Assembly: GCA_949291125.1 (NCBI GenBank)
Contig: CASEUJ010000018.1
Coordinates: forward strand, 141,824-205,823
Direction of reading: 5' to 3'
Length of the DNA: 64,000 nt
From: an uncultured Ruminococcus sp.
GTDB lineage: Bacteria > Bacillota > Clostridia > Oscillospirales > Ruminococcaceae
Of the stretch, positions 25,764 through 34,556 are shown one piece after another (position 1 is the stretch's first letter; the number at the start of each line of letters is the position of its first letter). The position numbers were made by a program, and so were the translations under genes. Below the pieces are notes generated by a model. That model was not told the origin of the DNA, did no database searches, and was given only the letters and a program-made list of their open reading frames with translations.

Positions 25764-27779
25764 CTAGCAATGACGCAGCATCCCTTGGACAATCTCATTC
25801 ATATCCACATCATAGCCAGCACACTGCATAGAATAGTACAATAGGATATAGTAAGTATCTTGCATGGTGATCCGTCCATCACATGTGACGTCCATGCAAA
25901 GGAACTGCGCTGCGGTAAGCTGCGGCATGTTTCCGACGGAGATCTCCGCATAAATGCGAAGCGTCAGATAGGCATCCCATATTGTCACAGTGCCGTCCTG
26001 ATCGGCATCGCCAGGAAGCGCTTTATGATCATCTGGCGTCGGATCCGTTGAAACAGAGGTACTCTCTGTCACTGTGGTGATCTGCGTCAAATATGATGGC
26101 TCTGTCAGTTGCGATGTCATGGCTGTAGTTGTTTCCAGCGTCAGATCGGTTGTGGCGGATGTCGCAATGGTTACCGTAGTCGCTGTTTCCCATGGCGTAG
26201 TCACCGTCGTCGCGGTCGTCGCCGTTGTCCGGATTGTCGCGGCAGTTGTCGTCGTAACAATCGTCCATATTGTAACTGCCTCTGTCGTTGCTTCCGGCAC
26301 GGTTGTACAGCTCGTTTCCGATCCCGTCGATACAATACCGTCGTTGTTATCAAGCGTGGTCGTTGTTTGCGTCGTTTCTAAGGGCAGTTCTCCTGACGCC
26401 ATATCTGTTGTCGCAACTGTTGTCTGCGTTGTTACAACCGGAAAGGTAGAAGTAGCGTTTTCCACAGTTGTTTCCTGGTTCATTCCATCTTCCGTATCCG
26501 TCCCCATAGGCGGCATCTCCGCTGTCACAGTCGTTGTTGTAACAGCCGCCATCTCTATTTCCTCAAATGCACACGCCCATTTCACGGCATATGCCTCCAG
26601 CGTAGAATTCAGATATCCAACAAGCAGCGTGCTTTCCGGAAAGACATCTGGCGAATCTGCAATCTCGCAGTCTTCGCTCAAGCATAACACAACACTGAGC
26701 ATATTACAATCAGCAAATGCATTGGCGCCGATATAGGAAACGTGCTCCGGGATCTCAATGTCCCAAAGCTGTATACACCCCCGAAAGGCACCATCATCGA
26801 TGATCTCCAGCGAATCCGGAAGTGTAAGATCGGAGATACTAAGACAATCCATAAAGGCATTTTTTCCGATTTCCGCTATGCCCTCCGGCAAATCGATCTG
26901 CTGTATCGTCGTCGAGCCGCAGAAGGCATTGTCAGCAATCCGCATCATACCACTCGGAATCACAACAGCATTGACCGTCTGATTGCTGCTTAAAAATCCA
27001 CCGGCAAGCAGACGCACTTCTGATGGAATCTCGATCCAACTGCTGCTGCCCTGATAGGTGAGCAGAACGCCATCACAGATGACAAAATCGGAATCCTGCA
27101 CCGACATAAATCCGCTTTGCCAGAACGCATCCACACCAACGGCTTCCACGCTTTGCGGAATCGAAAATTCCTTTAGACTCGAGCACATGGAATACGCATA
27201 ATCGCCGATCGATTCGAGCCCTTCCGGCATCCGTACCGCACGCAGACTCGTACAGCGGCTGAATGCATATGCCCCGATCGTTTTCAGCCCGCTTCCGCAA
27301 TCGATCTGTTCGAGCGTTTCACATCCATAAAAGGCATAGTTTCCAAGCTGGGTCAACGTATCCGGCAGATATACTGATCGGAGTGCTGTACAACCTTCAA
27401 ACGCATGCCCACCGATCGTTTCCAGTCCATCGGAAATTGTAACGCGTTCGAGTGCAGCACAGTTTGCAAATGCACCATTTCCGATGATTGTAACGGTAAT
27501 GGGAACAGAAACTGTTTCCAGTGTTTCACTCCCTTGAAACGCCTGTGGCGCAATTTCCGTCACGGGAAAGCCATCAATTGTTTCCGGAATCACAGCCTGC
27601 GTGGTACCCTCTTCCACACCTGTTATCGTCAGCGTTCCAGATGACGACTGGGTGTAATACAGCACACTGTCAGATTGCTCTGCCACCTCCGCATGGCACT
27701 GCAACGGACTCAGAAAAGCCGCCACCAGCATCGAAGCCATCCCGACCGCAAGCAATTTTTGTAATATGGCGTTGTGCAT
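25764..27779 (-). CDS. Secreted LRR_5 (BspA-type) protein with dockerin
   Basis: 671 residues with a signal peptide (about 1-31). Residues about 40-410 are LRR_5/BspA-type leucine-rich repeats of roughly 23 residues, each with an A-F-x-G/N-C-x-x-L-x-x-V/I-x-I-P pattern. Residues about 420-580 are a threonine-rich linker of T-T-V-T-T-type runs. The end (about 590-650) is a type I dockerin with D-A-D-Q-D-G-T-V-T and D-V-T-C-D-G-R-I-T calcium loops. Such proteins are displayed through cohesins and may bind host or plant surfaces; no catalytic domain is seen. The gene follows a paralogue by 70 bases on the same strand. Confidence 0.9.
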   Translation of the reverse strand: MHNAILQKLLAVGMASMLVAAFLSPLQCHAEVAEQSDSVLYYTQSSSGTLTITGVEEGTTQAVIPETIDGFPVTEIAPQAFQGSETLETVSVPITVTIIGNGAFANCAALERVTISDGLETIGGHAFEGCTALRSVYLPDTLTQLGNYAFYGCETLEQIDCGSGLKTIGAYAFSRCTSLRAVRMPEGLESIGDYAYSMCSSLKEFSIPQSVEAVGVDAFWQSGFMSVQDSDFVICDGVLLTYQGSSSWIEIPSEVRLLAGGFLSSNQTVNAVVIPSGMMRIADNAFCGSTTIQQIDLPEGIAEIGKNAFMDCLSISDLTLPDSLEIIDDGAFRGCIQLWDIEIPEHVSYIGANAFADCNMLSVVLCLSEDCEIADSPDVFPESTLLVGYLNSTLEAYAVKWACAFEEIEMAAVTTTTVTAEMPPMGTDTEDGMNQETTVENATSTFPVVTTQTTVATTDMASGELPLETTQTTTTLDNNDGIVSTGSETSCTTVPEATTEAVTIWTIVTTTTAATIRTTATTATTVTTPWETATTVTIATSATTDLTLETTTAMTSQLTEPSYLTQITTVTESTSVSTDPTPDDHKALPGDADQDGTVTIWDAYLTLRIYAEISVGNMPQLTAAQFLCMDVTCDGRITMQDTYYILLYYSMQCAGYDVDMNEIVQGMLRHC

Positions 27780-27849
27780 ACCGTTTCTTCCTTTCTTTCA
27801 AATTTCCTTTTCCTCTTAAAAATTCGGGTTAATCCATCTGTTTTGGTTA

Positions 27850-29172
27850 TCAGGGTATGATCCCGGCGGAAACCTTTGCATAGTGCAGCAGGATTTGATA
27901 GGAATCCTTTAAGGTAATCTCGCCGTCATTGTCATAATCGGCGGTATACTGCTGTACTTTTGTCAGCTCCGTTGGTTTCCCGACACTGCGAAGCGCATAT
28001 TCCACCAGAACCAGAAAGGAATCCTGGATCGTGATGATTCCGTTTTCATCAAAATCGCCGCGCAGATAATCGAGCGCATAGAAAGTGCGGCAGTATTTTT
28101 CCGCATATGTATTCGCAGTCGAAACAAGCATGCCATGGATATCGGCAGTAGAGAGCGTAGCAGCATCATCGCAGATTTGACATGCCGCATTGGGAATAGA
28201 GATATACGTCAAACTAGTACAACCGTCAAATACACCGCTGTCGATCTTGGTGAGTGTTTCTGGCAGCAGGATCGTTTCGATGAAGGTACAATCCTGAAAT
28301 GCAAAACTGCCGATCGTTGTTATCCCCTCTGGAATGGTGACCTCATACAGTTCTGTGCAGCCATGAAATGTCATATTGGCAATCTGCGTCATCGATGCAG
28401 AAAGCTTTACCGTTTCCAGTGATTTGCAATAGCTGAATGCATGATTGCCCAGACGCGTCACGCTATCCGGAAGTATGGCAGATCGCAGCGATGTGCACCA
28501 ATGAAAGGCATATTCCCCGATCGTCTTCAACTCGTGCGGCAGCTCAATTTGCTGTAGGGCAGTACACTGATCAAAGGCAAATGCATCAATTGCAAGCAGC
28601 GTTTCGGGCAACGTGATCTCCACGATCGCATCACAGCCGGAAAAGGCAAATCCAGCTATGGTACGGACACCGTCCGGGACGGTGACACGTGCATCACTCC
28701 CACAATACGCAAGCAAAATACCATCGCCGGCAAGAACGAAGTCCGTTTGCTGCTGCGAAATCCATGGTGTCCCCTGTACAATGCCCCAACCGATCTCTGT
28801 CACTGTGTCAGGAATCCTAAGTTCGGTCAGCCTTGTGCAATTCTGAAAGGCAAATTCTCCAATCCTGCGCAGCGAATCCGGCAGCGTGACTGTGGTCAGA
28901 TAGGTACAGTCTTTGAACGCATATCCCTCAATCTCCGTCACTGGGCAGCCATCGATCTGATCGGGAATGATCGCTTCACGAATCGAAGCGCGTGCATTCT
29001 GAATAATGACCTCACCGGCAGATGAAATGGTATAGTAAATATAATTGTCATATAACAGCCGTTCGTCAGTCTGTGCTGCCGCAAAAAACGGCTGTATGTG
29101 CAACAGCATACATGTAAGTGCGGTCAGAACACAAGCCATACGCCGCATCCATTTGAATTGCAATTTTGTCAT
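27850..29172 (-). CDS. Secreted LRR_5 (BspA-type) protein with dockerin
   Basis: 440 residues. The start is the ATG at 29172 behind AAGGGGGG; the frame is open to 29265 but no other start has a site. A signal peptide (about 1-33) is followed by BspA-type leucine-rich repeats (about 45-360) with the same A-F-x-x-C pattern as the downstream paralogue, and a C-terminal dockerin (about 370-435) with D-F-D-E-N-G-I-I-T and D-Y-D-N-D-G-E-I-T calcium loops. It lacks the threonine-rich linker of its neighbour. It probably shares a transcript with the 25764-27779 gene. Confidence 0.9.
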   Translation of the reverse strand: MTKLQFKWMRRMACVLTALTCMLLHIQPFFAAAQTDERLLYDNYIYYTISSAGEVIIQNARASIREAIIPDQIDGCPVTEIEGYAFKDCTYLTTVTLPDSLRRIGEFAFQNCTRLTELRIPDTVTEIGWGIVQGTPWISQQQTDFVLAGDGILLAYCGSDARVTVPDGVRTIAGFAFSGCDAIVEITLPETLLAIDAFAFDQCTALQQIELPHELKTIGEYAFHWCTSLRSAILPDSVTRLGNHAFSYCKSLETVKLSASMTQIANMTFHGCTELYEVTIPEGITTIGSFAFQDCTFIETILLPETLTKIDSGVFDGCTSLTYISIPNAACQICDDAATLSTADIHGMLVSTANTYAEKYCRTFYALDYLRGDFDENGIITIQDSFLVLVEYALRSVGKPTELTKVQQYTADYDNDGEITLKDSYQILLHYAKVSAGIIP

Positions 29173-29212
29173 CCCCCCTTCTGTCCATCTGATCAAAAGA
29201 CATTGCGCCCTA

Positions 29213-29248
29213 AACAAAATGAGCCGTCGCCAAAAACGGCGGCAGCTC
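29213..29248 (-). terminator. Probable terminator after the sugar transferase gene
   Basis: On the minus strand GAGC and GCCGCC pair with GGCGaCGGCTC around a GTTTTT loop, followed by ATTTTGTTT. It lies between the sugar transferase gene and the LRR pair. Confidence 0.6.
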
Positions 29249-29313
29249 ATGACAATATTGCACAATTTTCAGGCACAACCGCAACATATTCCTGCGGTAT
29301 TGTGATATCTGAT

Positions 29314-30015
29314 CTATACGGCGCCGTCTTTGCGCAAAACAGCTCGAACTGTGCGAAGCAGAATCTTTACATCAACTGGAACAGAACGCTCGCGGATGTA
29401 TTTCAAGTCGAGTTCCACCCACTCATCAAACATGATGTTACTTCTGCCGGAGCACTGCCAAAAACAGGTGATCCCGCCCTTGACATCCAGACGGTGCATC
29501 TGATATGGTGTATACTGTTCCACTTCGCGCGGAAGCGGCGGACGCGGTCCCACAAGACTCATTGAGCCACCAAGTACATTGAAAAACTGTGGCAATTCAT
29601 CGAGACTTGTTTTACGCAGGACCTTGCCAATCGGCGTAACACGCGGATCATTTTTGATTTTGAAAACCGGACCTCTTGCTTCATTCTGCTCGCGCAATTC
29701 CTCCAGGCGGCGCTCCGCATCGATGTGCATCGTGCGAAACTTGTACATGGTAAAGAACCTGCCGTCCTTGGTGACACGCGTCTGCTTAAAGATGGGATTG
29801 TGAAAATCCTGCAAAAAGATCATCAGTGCGATCAACAGCATCGGTACACTAAAGGCAACGATCGCCGCAATTGCACCACAGATATCCATCAGACGTTTGC
29901 AGATCAAATAAGATCTCGTCTTTTTCTCCACAAGAACAAATTCTTTTCTGGCTTCCTCTGCCTGAGAAACGATCGATACATCATCGTCGTTTAATAAAAC
30001 TCCTATATTTTCCAT
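29314..30015 (-). CDS. Undecaprenyl-phosphate sugar-phosphate transferase
   Basis: 233 residues, start behind AGGAGAGG. After a short cytoplasmic head there is one membrane segment (about 45-70), then the bacterial sugar transferase domain with K-F-R-T-M, L-R-K-T-S-L-D-E-L-P-Q-F-F-N-V and S-L-V-G-P-R-P. This is the minimal catalytic form (PglC/WcaJ-C-like) that starts a polysaccharide by placing a sugar phosphate on the lipid carrier. No other assembly genes are adjacent; GT4 enzymes lie at 53640-57182. Confidence 0.92.
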   Translation of the reverse strand: MENIGVLLNDDDVSIVSQAEEARKEFVLVEKKTRSYLICKRLMDICGAIAAIVAFSVPMLLIALMIFLQDFHNPIFKQTRVTKDGRFFTMYKFRTMHIDAERRLEELREQNEARGPVFKIKNDPRVTPIGKVLRKTSLDELPQFFNVLGGSMSLVGPRPPLPREVEQYTPYQMHRLDVKGGITCFWQCSGRSNIMFDEWVELDLKYIRERSVPVDVKILLRTVRAVLRKDGAV

Positions 30016-30335
30016 AAAAACCCTTGTCCTCTCCTTGAAACAGTCTGATGAGGCTTAGTCAGGATCTTATGCCAAAATAGAAGATGTTCTCTGTCGGATT
30101 TGATTTGTCGGGAAGTGGCAATCAGGAAAGTGGTGTCACACCGACATATATGTACAAAGAACAAGGCATAAAACCTGTATTCTCATACAGACCCCTGTTT
30201 GGCTGGAATGTCCCGTCGATCTTATACGAAAGACCCAAAACAGCATATCACATCATACTCATCCATTGTATGGTGCGTGCTTTTTACGGACCATTGCGGC
30301 GCATCCCCTCAAATGTACCGCTCTAAAGTGTTATC
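30016..30335 (-). other. About 300-base leader of the sugar transferase mRNA
   Basis: The promoter at 30336-30365 implies an untranslated leader of roughly 310 bases. I see no gene, no clear terminator and no known riboswitch in it. Short stems such as TGTGTGAC/GTCACACC-like pairs occur but are weak. Confidence 0.4.
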
Positions 30336-30365
30336 ATTATAGCACTTTTTGCAGTATTTTGTCAA
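30336..30365 (-). promoter_or_regulatory. Promoter of the sugar transferase gene
   Basis: On the minus strand TTGACA (30365-30360), 18-base spacer, TATAAT (30341-30336). The rest of 30366-30482 shows no feature beyond a weak hairpin near 30440-30470. Confidence 0.75.
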
Positions 30366-30482
30366 CGTCATATTTTCACAATAAACAGAGAAATACAAGG
30401 GCACTTTTATGCAAACAGACAGAAATCTCGTCGAAATTGCGTGAACTTCTGGAAATACCGTCAAGATTTTCCAGCAAATCAT

Positions 30483-30725
30483 TTAGGACAGGACAGTATA
30501 GAGCGATGCAGTGTCCTCTTTCTTTACAAATTCAGGGGTCTGTTCCACCCGAACCGTGAGTGCCTTTTGTCCCATCTGGATCTCCAACACATCGCCAGGT
30601 TTTACGGCATAGGATGCACGTGCGACTTTGCCGTTGACCAAGATCTTTCCAGCGTCACACGCTTCGTTTGCCACAGTCCGGCGCTTGATGAGCCGGGAAA
30701 TTTTCAGGTATTTATCGAGTCGCAT
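30483..30725 (-). CDS. rqcP: S4-domain RNA-binding protein RqcP
   Basis: 80 residues, entirely an S4 domain (M-R-L-D-K-Y-L-K-I-S-R-L-I-K-R-R-T through I-L-V-N-G-K). The size and position directly after mazG match RqcP (YabO) of Bacillus, which helps add alanine tails to stalled nascent chains in ribosome quality control. Six bases separate it from mazG. Confidence 0.88.
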   Translation of the reverse strand: MRLDKYLKISRLIKRRTVANEACDAGKILVNGKVARASYAVKPGDVLEIQMGQKALTVRVEQTPEFVKKEDTASLYTVLS

Positions 30726-30731
30726 GATGAT

Positions 30732-31535
30732 CTATACTCCTTCCGTCTGGCTAGTGATGTCTGTTATGTTGTTCCACCGTGCTTCTGAGAGCGTGTCCAT
30801 CGATACGCCGACATCACAGCAGAGCGTTTCCGCTGCGGCAAACCGCCGGATGAAATCATTTGTTTCGTCGGTCAGTGTCTGTTCAGACTGAATGCCGCCA
30901 GTTTGGGCTATGCCAGTGCAGATAAACAGCAACTTCCCCAGTGCCTCTCCGAGAGCTGCGATATCGCCATTGGCGTTTGCCGCTTTGATTCTTGCGGTGT
31001 ATCGCTCCAAAGCATCATAGAGCGCGTCTTCTTCCAGAAATGGCATTCTTGCCTTGGAGGCACGTTTATAGACCTTCTGTGCCCGCATTAACGCCGGCAG
31101 CGTCTTTGCCACAGATTCTAGCGTTTCGGTGCGCGTAGTCTGGTGCTTGGTAGCTTCTTTAATGGTATCCCAGTTCTGAAGCACCTGTTCCGTGGTATCT
31201 GCCTGAACTGTGCTGAACACATGAGGATGGCGCACGATCATTTTGTCACAGATATCGGTACAGACATCATCGAGTGTAAAATGTTCCTGTTCCCGTTCGA
31301 TCTGAGCGTGAAACACCACTTGCAGCAGCAAATCCCCCAGTTCTTCTCTTAATAGTACCGGATCATCTTGATCAATCGCCTCAATGACCTCATAGGTTTC
31401 TTCGATCAGTCCGCTGCGAATAGATTTGTGCGTTTGTTCCTTATCCCACGGACAGCCCTCTTCACTGCGCAGAAGCCGGACAATTTCAACCAGATCATCG
31501 ATGGTATAGCGTTCTTTGCGTTCATAGGGTATCAT
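30732..31535 (-). CDS. mazG: Nucleoside triphosphate pyrophosphohydrolase MazG
   Basis: 267 residues, the length of two-domain MazG. The N-terminal domain contains G-C-P-W-D-K-E-Q-T-H and the metal-binding E-E-T-Y-E-V and E-E-L-G-D motifs. The second domain is more divergent. MazG hydrolyses NTPs and dNTPs, including damaged ones, to the monophosphate. It sits between trpS and rqcP in one transcription unit. Confidence 0.93.
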   Translation of the reverse strand: MIPYERKERYTIDDLVEIVRLLRSEEGCPWDKEQTHKSIRSGLIEETYEVIEAIDQDDPVLLREELGDLLLQVVFHAQIEREQEHFTLDDVCTDICDKMIVRHPHVFSTVQADTTEQVLQNWDTIKEATKHQTTRTETLESVAKTLPALMRAQKVYKRASKARMPFLEEDALYDALERYTARIKAANANGDIAALGEALGKLLFICTGIAQTGGIQSEQTLTDETNDFIRRFAAAETLCCDVGVSMDTLSEARWNNITDITSQTEGV

Positions 31536-31570
31536 ATTGCATTACGCCCTCCTTTGAAAGCAGCGATCAG

Positions 31571-32578
31571 TTATCTTGCATCCACAAAGCCCACCTTGCG
31601 ATAGACCTTCTGAACAATGCGTGATGAATATGCTAGTGCCTTTGCATCAGATGCAGTGTAACACTCCTTCAAAAATGCTTTGTCAGCAATGAGCTTGGTA
31701 TAAGTTTCCTGCATCGGACGAAGATGATCGGCAACCGCCTCGCCGACTGCAAGCTTAAAGTCACCATAACCTTTACCATCAAACTCGCGCTCGATCTGGG
31801 CATAGGATTTGCCAGTGACGCTTGCATAGATCGACATTAGATTATTAATCCCATCCTTGCCATCGGCATAGCGCACGACGGTTTCGCTGTCGGTGACAGC
31901 ACGCTTACACTTGCGGATGATGGTATCCTTGTCGTCGAGAATGAGGATGCAGGCATTCGGGTTGGGATCGGACTTCGACATCTTCTTCGCCGGATCCTGT
32001 AACGACATGATCTTGGCTCCCACCGGCGGGATATATGCCTCCGGCAGAGTGAAGAATTCGCCATAGCGCTGGTTAAAACGTTGCGCAATATCCCGAGTCA
32101 GCTCGAGATGCTGCTTCTGATCGACGCCCACCGGTACGAGATCAGCATTATACGCTAAGATATCTGCCGCCATCAACACCGGATAGGTGAACAGTCCTGC
32201 ATTGATATCGTCCGGGTGGCGCTGGCTCTTATCCTTGAACTGAGTCATGCGGGAGAGTTCGCCGAACTGAGTGTTACAGCTTAAAACCCAGCTCAATTCC
32301 GCATGAGTGCGGACATGGCTCTGGATAAAGAGGATGGATTTTTCCAGGTCGATGCCGCATGCTAATAGCAGTGCATATGCCTGTAGACTGTTCTGGCGCA
32401 GCTTAACCGGATCCTGACGCACGGTAATCGCGTGCATGTCAACAACGCAGTAAACACAGTTGTATTCATCCTGCAAAGGTCCCCAGTTGCGGATCGCGCC
32501 GATATAGTTGCCGAGTGTAAACGTGCCTGTCGGCTGAATGCCGCTAAAAATGAGTTTCTTTTTCTGTTGTTCTGCCAT
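31571..32578 (-). CDS. trpS: Tryptophanyl-tRNA synthetase
   Basis: 335 residues, a normal bacterial TrpRS. The class I motifs are P-T-G-T-F-T-L-G-N-Y (HIGH equivalent, about residues 16-25) and K-K-M-S-K-S near 197. It charges tRNA-Trp in the cytoplasm. It starts 5 bases after the preceding gene and no T-box leader is present before it, so it depends on the operon promoter. Confidence 0.97.
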   Translation of the reverse strand: MAEQQKKKLIFSGIQPTGTFTLGNYIGAIRNWGPLQDEYNCVYCVVDMHAITVRQDPVKLRQNSLQAYALLLACGIDLEKSILFIQSHVRTHAELSWVLSCNTQFGELSRMTQFKDKSQRHPDDINAGLFTYPVLMAADILAYNADLVPVGVDQKQHLELTRDIAQRFNQRYGEFFTLPEAYIPPVGAKIMSLQDPAKKMSKSDPNPNACILILDDKDTIIRKCKRAVTDSETVVRYADGKDGINNLMSIYASVTGKSYAQIEREFDGKGYGDFKLAVGEAVADHLRPMQETYTKLIADKAFLKECYTASDAKALAYSSRIVQKVYRKVGFVDAR

Positions 32579-32583
32579 CGTGA

Positions 32584-33156
32584 TTACACGCCTCCCTGAT
32601 TTTTCTTCGATGCCGGATTGTGTGGTGCTGCCGCACGATCTTTCATCTGTGCGGTGCGCAGCTCCTGCATCACTCTCTGATAAAGCGCATAGATCGTTTG
32701 CATATCCCGGCTCGCATCGATTGCCTCTGTGGGAACAAAGACCTTGCGGTAAATGCCGTTTTTGGTCATCAGGAAGATGTGGTGTTCCAGTCCGACCGGC
32801 AGATCGAGCTTTGTGGTCTTTTCTGCCTCGCCGAGGATGCGGCTGGCATTTGCCACTAACATGCGTCCTACCTGTACCACCGCTGGATAACGTGTTGCCG
32901 CACCGGTATACGATCCACCATTGTTGAAATAGAGGTTCGATGCACCGTTGATATATACCACCAATGTGATCAATGCCTGCGGATTGACAGGGATGTCCAC
33001 CACAACGCCGTAAATAGTGTCGTTGGACGGTACCATACCCTGAAATTGTTTTGCGGACAGGTGCAGCGATGCACCGCGTGTCATCAGATAATTTTCGGTG
33101 ACAAGAAAGTGGGCGTCACCCGTTTTTCTCTTCTTTTGCTGTGCCATATGAAACAT
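32584..33156 (-). CDS. Conserved-looking protein of unknown function
   Basis: About 190 residues. Two ATGs, at 33156 and 33147, share one AAAGGA site; the first is slightly close and the second slightly far, so the start is uncertain. There is no signal peptide or membrane helix. The chain begins basic (K-K-R-K), continues as mixed alpha/beta with G-A-S-N-L-Y-F-N-N-G-G-S, and ends in a helix and a basic asparagine-rich tail. No family is recognised. It lies tightly between an aminotransferase and trpS, which supports it as a real gene. Confidence 0.7.
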   Translation of the reverse strand: MFHMAQQKKRKTGDAHFLVTENYLMTRGASLHLSAKQFQGMVPSNDTIYGVVVDIPVNPQALITLVVYINGASNLYFNNGGSYTGAATRYPAVVQVGRMLVANASRILGEAEKTTKLDLPVGLEHHIFLMTKNGIYRKVFVPTEAIDASRDMQTIYALYQRVMQELRTAQMKDRAAAPHNPASKKNQGGV

Positions 33157-33187
33157 CAATTCCTTTCGTTTTGAAAAAGTCATTTCG

Positions 33188-34381
33188 TTACGCTAAAAAG
33201 TCATGCGTCATCTTACCAAGGATCTCAACACCCCTGACGATCTGTTCGTCCGACGGCGTGGAGAAATTCAGGCGGATCGAAGACGTCGGTGCGCTTTCGT
33301 CAACAAGGAATGCGTTACCCGGTACCACGGCGATTTTGTACTGTTCCACTGCCGTTTTACAGAATGCCGGCATGTCGGCATCCTCTGGAAGCGTACACCA
33401 GATAAACAGGCCGCCCTCAGGCATTTCCCACTGAATCTTCGGCGAGAAGTGTTCCCGGATGCCGTCTGCCATTAGACCACACTTGTGGCGATAGATATCG
33501 CGCAACCCTTCAAGATACTGCGGCATGTCGGTGCGTTCGAGAAACTCCGCACAGATCGCCTGTGCCCAGATGTTAGTATGTACGTCCGACACCTGTTTGC
33601 AAACGGTGATCTTCGAAGCTATCTCTGCCGGTGCAATGGCATAGCCAACACGCAGCCCCGGTGCAAGGATTTTAGAGAACGTGCCGGAATAGATGACGCG
33701 TCCCTCGGTATCCATACTCTTAATGGACGCCACCGGTTCACCGGCAAAGCGCAGGTCACCATAGGGGTTGTCTTCTAAGATGATCAGATCATACTTGCAC
33801 GCCAGATCATAGAGTCCCTTCCGCTTTTCGAGCGACATAACCCGCCCGGTCGGATTCTGGAAGTTCGGGATGACATAGACCAGCTTGGGGTGTGCGCTTT
33901 TCCGGATCGCGTCCTCGAGCGCATTCAGATCCATGCCGTCGCGTTCCATCGGAACGCCCACTAAGTCTACACCATAAGAACGGAAGGCATTGAGCGAGCC
34001 AATAAAGCTCGGCGATTCACAAAACATCGTATCTCCCCGATTGAGCATCACCTTGCAGGAAAGCTCATTTGCCTGTTGTGCACCGGAAGTGATGATGAGA
34101 TCGTCTACCGCTGGATCAAAACAATTTTGCTCTGCCATGCGTGCTTTCAAGAGGTCACGCAATTTCGGATAGCCTTCGGTAATGTTGTATTGCAGCGCCA
34201 GAATCGGATCTTTTGCAAACAGCTCTGCCGAGATCTCTCGAATTGTTTCAGTAGGGAATGCCTCGGGTGCCGGACTGCCGGCAGCGAAGGAAATCACGCC
34301 GGGCATGCCGGTGAACTTCAGAATCTCTCGGATCGCAGAGGGCTGTAGTGCGCTGACATTTTCAGAAAATGCATATTTCAT
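33188..34381 (-). CDS. PLP-dependent aminotransferase, class I/II (2-aminoadipate type)
   Basis: 397 residues. Hallmarks: I-S-F-A-A-G-S-P near residue 30, N-P-T-G near 175, D-N-P-Y near 205, and the PLP lysine in S-G-T-F-S-K-I-L-A-P-G-L-R-V-G near 238. This subgroup resembles LysN/2-aminoadipate and aromatic aminotransferases and the catalytic part of MocR regulators, but no DNA-binding domain is present. The amino acid substrate cannot be told. It is the first gene of the unit leading to trpS, mazG and rqcP. Confidence 0.93.
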   Translation of the reverse strand: MKYAFSENVSALQPSAIREILKFTGMPGVISFAAGSPAPEAFPTETIREISAELFAKDPILALQYNITEGYPKLRDLLKARMAEQNCFDPAVDDLIITSGAQQANELSCKVMLNRGDTMFCESPSFIGSLNAFRSYGVDLVGVPMERDGMDLNALEDAIRKSAHPKLVYVIPNFQNPTGRVMSLEKRKGLYDLACKYDLIILEDNPYGDLRFAGEPVASIKSMDTEGRVIYSGTFSKILAPGLRVGYAIAPAEIASKITVCKQVSDVHTNIWAQAICAEFLERTDMPQYLEGLRDIYRHKCGLMADGIREHFSPKIQWEMPEGGLFIWCTLPEDADMPAFCKTAVEQYKIAVVPGNAFLVDESAPTSSIRLNFSTPSDEQIVRGVEILGKMTHDFLA

Positions 34382-34470
34382 AGTTGCGTTTGCTCCTTTT
34401 TTTCAAGGTCACCGACGCGACGCAGGGCGGCATCAATAGCACTGCACCGCAAAGATCGGTCGGCAATTCT

Positions 34471-34499
34471 ATTATAACACATATTTTCCGTTTCGGCAA
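34471..34499 (-). promoter_or_regulatory. Promoter of the aminotransferase-trpS-mazG-rqcP unit
   Basis: On the minus strand TTGCCG (34499-34494), 17-base spacer, TATAAT (34476-34471). Confidence 0.75.
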
Positions 34500-34556
34500 C
34501 ATAAATTTTCATTAACGCAGGAATTTTCATACGTCCGCCGGAAAGGAACGAACGCC

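Noticed and set aside
25764-29172. CRISPR-like periodicity from the LRR genes
   Set aside because: The periodicity is coding (about 69 bases per repeat) and diverged; there are no identical repeats with unique spacers.
30084-30326. An 80-residue plus-strand frame in the sugar transferase leader
   Set aside because: No ribosome site, no homology signs, and opposite to the clear promoter and transcript.
31571-32640. T-box riboswitch before trpS
   Set aside because: The gene starts 5 bases after the previous coding region, which leaves no leader.
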